Positions 6,961 through 9,745 of a stretch of DNA of 9,745 nt are shown piece by piece. The notes under the pieces are model-generated. The model made no database searches. It was not told the DNA's origin and saw nothing but the letters and a program-made list of their open reading frames with translations. The stretch's first letter is position 1. Every line of letters starts with the position of its first letter. Where the stretch lies: NCBI GenBank assembly GCA_025457725.1, contig JALOTU010000045.1, forward strand, positions 1 through 9,745, read 5' to 3'. Made by a program: the position numbers and the translations under genes. The stretch comes from Verrucomicrobiota bacterium. Lineage in GTDB: Bacteria > Verrucomicrobiota > Verrucomicrobiia > Limisphaerales > DSYF01.

Positions 6961-8013
6961 TCACCCGTGCTCCTCACGGCGCGGCCCGACCCGCAGCCCG
7001 GTATTCGCGGGCGCATCGGCAAAGGACAGGATACCCCGCTTAGCGGTCACGCCGACAAACGGATCATTGGTGATCAGCAAGTTCCCGTCGATGTCGAGAT
7101 GATCCGCGAGTTCAGCCAGGTGCGCCGCCGCACTGATGAGGAGGCTGGTTTCAACCATGCAGCCGATCATGGTTTTCAGGCCAGCCTGCCGCGCGGCCTG
7201 CAACGTCTCATAGGCCATGCTGATGCCGCCCGTCTTCACCAGTTTGACGTTGACGCCATGGTAGCACTCGGCGCAGTGGGGAATGTCGCCGACATTGTGG
7301 CAGGCTTCATCCGCGTAAAGCGGCAGCGGTGATCGCTTTTTCAACCAGAGGAGGTCCTTCCGGTTTGTGTCGCGCGGCATGGGTTGCTCGACAAACTGGA
7401 CATGACCGTCCCGCGCCAGCAGTTCGAGCGCCCTCAACGCCTCTTCCCGGGTCCTCCACCCTTCATTGGCGTCCACCCGCACCGGCTTGGCCGGAGCCAC
7501 CGAGCGCAATGCGGCAAAGTTCTCCTGGTCACGCGAATCCCCCACCTTGAGCTTCAGCACCGGATAATCCGCCGCCGCCGAAACTTTCTGGCGCACAATC
7601 TCCGGGGTATCGATGCCAATGCTGAATGAGGTGACGTGGGCGTTCTCACGAAAGCCAAGTTTGAGCAGATCGCAAATGGGCTGCCCCGCGCGTTTGGCGG
7701 CGCCATCCACGAGCGCGATGTTGAGTCCGCAGCGGGCGGCGCTCGGGATGCCCGGAAGCGACTCAAGCCACGCCATGGCGGCAGGCACGTCGTCGAAGGA
7801 AAGTCGGCTGGCATCCAGTCCACGACAGAATTGCATGACCCCCCTGGCGGTTTCGTTGTAAGTGCTGGCAGGCGCGGCCTCACCCATTCCCTGGGTGCCA
7901 TCGGGATCTGTCAGTTCGAAGATCACCACGGTGTGAGTGCTGGATCCCTGAGAACTGGCGATCTTCCAGGGATTCGCCAGATGCAGGTCGATCGGGCGAA
8001 CGTGCAGTTGCAT
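6961..8013 (-). CDS. Dipeptide epimerase, L-Ala-D/L-Glu type (enolase superfamily)
   Basis: Cytoplasmic enzyme that interconverts the alpha-carbon stereochemistry of dipeptides, typically L-Ala-D-Glu to L-Ala-L-Glu during murein-peptide recycling. The 350-residue protein has the capping domain (about 1-120) and the barrel with all expected residues: the KxK acid/base pair Lys154/Lys156 in LKLKVG, metal ligands Asp181 (VDANEGW), Glu209 (FVEQPMP) and Asp235 (YADEACH), and the opposing catalytic Lys257 in VNVKLVKTGG. The DxD pair Asp307/Asp309 (HLDIDG), which in known Ala-Glu epimerases holds the dipeptide amino group, supports that specificity. CMVETSL is also typical. I chose the ATG at 8013, as the family starts just before the first strand (MQLHVRPIDL); longer in-frame starts add a non-conserved segment. 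It is divergent from an amidase gene of the same pathway. Class is firm; exact dipeptide preference is inferred. Confidence 0.92.
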   Translation of the reverse strand: MQLHVRPIDLHLANPWKIASSQGSSTHTVVIFELTDPDGTQGMGEAAPASTYNETARGVMQFCRGLDASRLSFDDVPAAMAWLESLPGIPSAARCGLNIALVDGAAKRAGQPICDLLKLGFRENAHVTSFSIGIDTPEIVRQKVSAAADYPVLKLKVGDSRDQENFAALRSVAPAKPVRVDANEGWRTREEALRALELLARDGHVQFVEQPMPRDTNRKDLLWLKKRSPLPLYADEACHNVGDIPHCAECYHGVNVKLVKTGGISMAYETLQAARQAGLKTMIGCMVETSLLISAAAHLAELADHLDIDGNLLITNDPFVGVTAKRGILSFADAPANTGLRVGPRREEHG

Positions 8014-8183
8014 GAACCCATCAGACGGGAAACCGGTCCTGCGTGGCAATGTCTTTTTGTGGGAGGCCTCAGGTGCTCCCAGATCATCCCAAAGATTTGA
8101 TTGCGCCCAACTGACGAGAAACGGCATTTTGTTCAGCGATGCGACGGCGGCCGCGGGCCTTTCCTCGCCTGCCCAACGATCCC
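8014..8183. promoter_or_regulatory. Divergent intergenic region between epimerase and amidase
   Basis: About 170 bases lie between the two start codons, so this region should hold promoters for both genes and possibly shared control. I found no clear -35/-10 boxes and no inverted-repeat operator. The call rests on gene arrangement. Confidence 0.35.
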
Positions 8184-9266
8184 ATGAATTGCGAATCCCC
8201 CAACGCCACGTTCCTCATACCAATCTCCTGCCGCGCCCTGTTTTTTGCCGGCGCCGTCCTTGCGACGGCTTTCGTGACCGGTTGCCGGACAACCCCCACG
8301 CCGCGTCCCGGTGATCCCCTTGCCCGATGTGGTGATGAGATTGTCGTGGCGGGGCGGTTCTTCCACTGTGGCACGCCCGTGGTGCTCTGGATGGACCCGG
8401 GAGGCTACGATGCCTATCGCGTGGAACGCCGTTTCGCACCTTTGGATGAAGCGGACTGGAGCAGCCCCACTCCGGAGAGGAAGTATCCGGAAACACCGAA
8501 TCGTTACGGGATGCGCCGCGAGGGACTGACTGAGGACGAGCTGGAACGGTTCCGAGGCGGCGGGTGGGATCTGGAGTCGTTGCAAGAAAAGGTGGATCAG
8601 TTTGTCCTGCACTACGACGTCGCCGGCACCAGCGAGCGATGCTTCAAGATTCTCCACGACGGTCGAGGTCTGAGCGTGCATTTCCTGCTGGACCTCGACG
8701 GAACGATCTATCAGACGCTCGACTTGAAGGAGCGCGCCTGGCACGCCACCTCTTCAAACGACCGCTCCATCGGCATTGAGATCGCCAACATGGGCGCATA
8801 TAGGATCGGCGGGCAGAATCCGTTTGCCGAGTGGTATCGGGTTGATACGAACGGTCAGACGCGCATCACCGTGCCTGAGCGTTACGGCGACGGCGGCATT
8901 CGCACACCGGATTTCATCGGCCGGCCCGCGCGGAACGAACCCGTGCGTGGAGTGATTCAGGGCATGGAGCTGGAGCAATATGAGTTCACACTGGAGCAAT
9001 ACGCGGCGTTAACGCGACTGACTGCCGCCTTGTGCCGGGTTTTTCCGGGGATCCAGTGTCGATATCCGACGGATGCCAACGGGAGACTCATTCCCCACAA
9101 ACTTCCGGATGAGGAACTCCGGCACTACCAGGGTGTCCTCGGACACTACCATATACAGGCCGACAAGGTTGACCCGGGACCGGCAATGGATTGGGATCGC
9201 GTCATCGACGGCGCCCGTGCTTTGATGACTCGGTCGAGTGCCCTGCGAGCCGGCAGGGGATGGTGA
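8184..9266 (+). CDS. Lipoprotein N-acetylmuramoyl-L-alanine amidase (Amidase_2/PGRP fold)
   Basis: Zinc amidase that cuts the bond between N-acetylmuramic acid and the L-Ala of the stem peptide, probably anchored on the periplasmic side of a membrane. The 360-residue protein begins with a signal peptide ending VTGC (Cys34). A conserved lead domain (about 48-135, GDEIVVAGRFFHCGTPVVLW) precedes the amidase domain (about 136-345). Likely zinc or catalytic residues are His143 (FVLHYD), His187 (AWHAT), the SIGIEIAN strand, His321/His323 and Asp330 in GHYHIQADKVDPGP. About 70 residues between the central strand and the Tyr/Leu-rich helix (roughly 204-270) form an insertion relative to compact AmiD-type enzymes. 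I chose the ATG at 8184 because it gives a signal peptide of normal length; an ATG at 8139 adds 15 Arg/Pro-rich residues. Neither has a ribosome-binding site. It pairs functionally with the divergent dipeptide epimerase. Confidence 0.92.
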   Translation: MNCESPNATFLIPISCRALFFAGAVLATAFVTGCRTTPTPRPGDPLARCGDEIVVAGRFFHCGTPVVLWMDPGGYDAYRVERRFAPLDEADWSSPTPERKYPETPNRYGMRREGLTEDELERFRGGGWDLESLQEKVDQFVLHYDVAGTSERCFKILHDGRGLSVHFLLDLDGTIYQTLDLKERAWHATSSNDRSIGIEIANMGAYRIGGQNPFAEWYRVDTNGQTRITVPERYGDGGIRTPDFIGRPARNEPVRGVIQGMELEQYEFTLEQYAALTRLTAALCRVFPGIQCRYPTDANGRLIPHKLPDEELRHYQGVLGHYHIQADKVDPGPAMDWDRVIDGARALMTRSSALRAGRGW

Positions 9267-9278
9267 TGCCATGGCATC
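9265..9278. repeat. Perfect 14-base palindrome at the amidase stop
   Basis: GATGCCATGGCATC reads identically on both strands and overlaps the last two bases of the amidase TGA. With no spacer it is more like a protein-binding site than a hairpin. Function is unknown, and chance cannot be excluded. Confidence 0.5.
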
Positions 9279-9299
9279 GGCAAACGCAGGGAGACCCGA

Positions 9300-9330
9300 G
9301 GAGGTGTTGCGTTCCTTCGCAACACACTCC
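9300..9330 (+). terminator. Hairpin downstream of the amidase gene
   Basis: GTGTTGCG at 9304-9311 pairs with CGCAACAC at 9318-9325 around the loop TTCCTT. With one bulged A (9326) the stem extends by GGAG/CTCC to 12 pairs. It starts 33 bases after the amidase stop. There is no T-run behind it, so it could be a terminator without a U-tract or an mRNA end stabiliser. Confidence 0.55.
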
Positions 9331-9481
9331 CCAGGAGAGTGGTGATAGCAATAGAGACGCACCCGCAAATAAGGCAGTGAAACGCGGAGCATGGCAAACT
9401 CCGGCGAATATATGCCACGCCTCTCCCCTCCGTTGGCGCATCCCAGAATGAGACGCCGTTCGTTCTGACCGGCGTCGATGC

Positions 9482-9514
9482 TGTTGCAGGGGTTGAGGAG
9501 CTCCACCTGCAACA
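9482..9514. repeat. Inverted repeat with 9-base arms
   Basis: TGTTGCAGG at 9482-9490 is the exact reverse complement of CCTGCAACA at 9506-9514, with 15 bases between that contain the palindrome GGAGCTCC. It lies between the amidase and the minus-strand fragment. It may end the minus-strand gene's transcript, or be chance within coding-like sequence. Confidence 0.4.
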
Positions 9515-9554
9515 ACACAGCCGGCTTCTTGCTGCGCATGGCGATCGCCCACGG

Positions 9555-9745
9555 TTAGGGCTTCGGCGCCTCAGCGGGGGCTGGTCGGGGTAGCAGAGCA
9601 CCACCCCCATCCGGGCGCTGTTGTGGTTCAGGGTGATGACCGGAGGGCCCTCCTCACGGACCGCGTTCCCGGTGACGAGGAGCGTCGTTCCATCATCGGT
9701 CGGTTTTGGCAGCCACTGATCGCACAGTCCGTTGTGAGCCGGAGC
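9555..9745 (-). CDS. C-terminal fragment of an unidentified protein, with frame break
   Basis: The 3' end of a minus-strand gene entering from the right edge. From the edge the frame reads DQWLPKPTDDGTTLLVTGNA and VITLNHNSARMGVVLCYP, with nearly all codons ending in G or C, strong evidence that it is coding. The frame then meets a run of five C (plus-strand G at 9576-9580), after which codon use degrades and the frame runs on antisense into the amidase gene. Adding one base to that run gives DQPPAEAPKP followed by TAA at 9555-9557, a natural C-terminus. I therefore place the end there and infer a one-base deletion or a sequence error. The protein has no motif I recognise; the last third looks beta-rich. 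Beyond the stop, the same frame continues as MRSKKPAVLLQVELLNPCNS, also coding-like. Confidence 0.45.

Noticed and set aside
8014..8127. Upstream extension of the epimerase
   Set aside because: The added 38 residues precede the conserved first strand and do not resemble the enolase-superfamily capping domain.
9009..9539. Full 176-codon minus-strand frame running into the amidase gene
   Set aside because: Only the first 35 or so codons look coding; the rest is antisense to the amidase C-terminus, so I report that first part only as a finding.

Overview
The window is about 60% GC with a strong GC preference at third codon positions. It carries ordinary bacterial chromosomal genes, no RNA genes and no CRISPR array. 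The mix of genes fits a Gram-negative bacterium of the Planctomycetota/Verrucomicrobiota superphylum, most likely Verrucomicrobiota: two lipoprotein-type signal peptides, a SurA/PrsA-like parvulin, peptidoglycan-recycling enzymes, few Shine-Dalgarno motifs, and an integrase-core transposase of a kind I associate with these phyla. That assignment is a judgement from protein style, not a search result.

Left part (1-1109, minus strand): an intact OmpR-family response regulator is joined by an ATGA overlap to its sensor kinase. The kinase is badly damaged. It has a frame break at a run of five C, lacks the usual sensor region and second membrane helix, and stops resembling a kinase shortly after the H-box. 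Divergent from it, a secreted parvulin-type peptidyl-prolyl isomerase (1315-2397) ends at a strong hairpin. A gene-poor stretch follows (2446-3072) with one weak small-ORF candidate.

Centre (3073-6305, plus strand): a 612-residue SLC13/DASS-type anion transporter with two internal RCK_C (TrkA-C) domains sits directly upstream of a predicted lipoprotein of unknown function that has a C-terminal membrane helix. The two are probably co-transcribed. Behind them lies a decayed integrase-core transposase (6340-6913) with a frameshift, an in-frame stop, and missing N- and C-terminal parts.

Right part (6961-9745): an L-Ala-D/L-Glu-type dipeptide epimerase (minus) and a lipoprotein N-acetylmuramoyl-L-alanine amidase (plus) are divergently arranged. 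Together they suggest breakdown and recycling of peptidoglycan peptides: the amidase releases stem peptides, and the epimerase converts L-Ala-D-Glu to L-Ala-L-Glu for catabolism. A palindrome and a hairpin follow the amidase. The right edge carries the C-terminal end of an unidentified minus-strand gene with an apparent one-base deletion in a five-base homopolymer.

I did not find a convincing undescribed system. The points most worth checking are the scrambled kinase next to an intact regulator, the transporter-lipoprotein pair, and the two homopolymer frame breaks near the window ends, which may be sequence errors.
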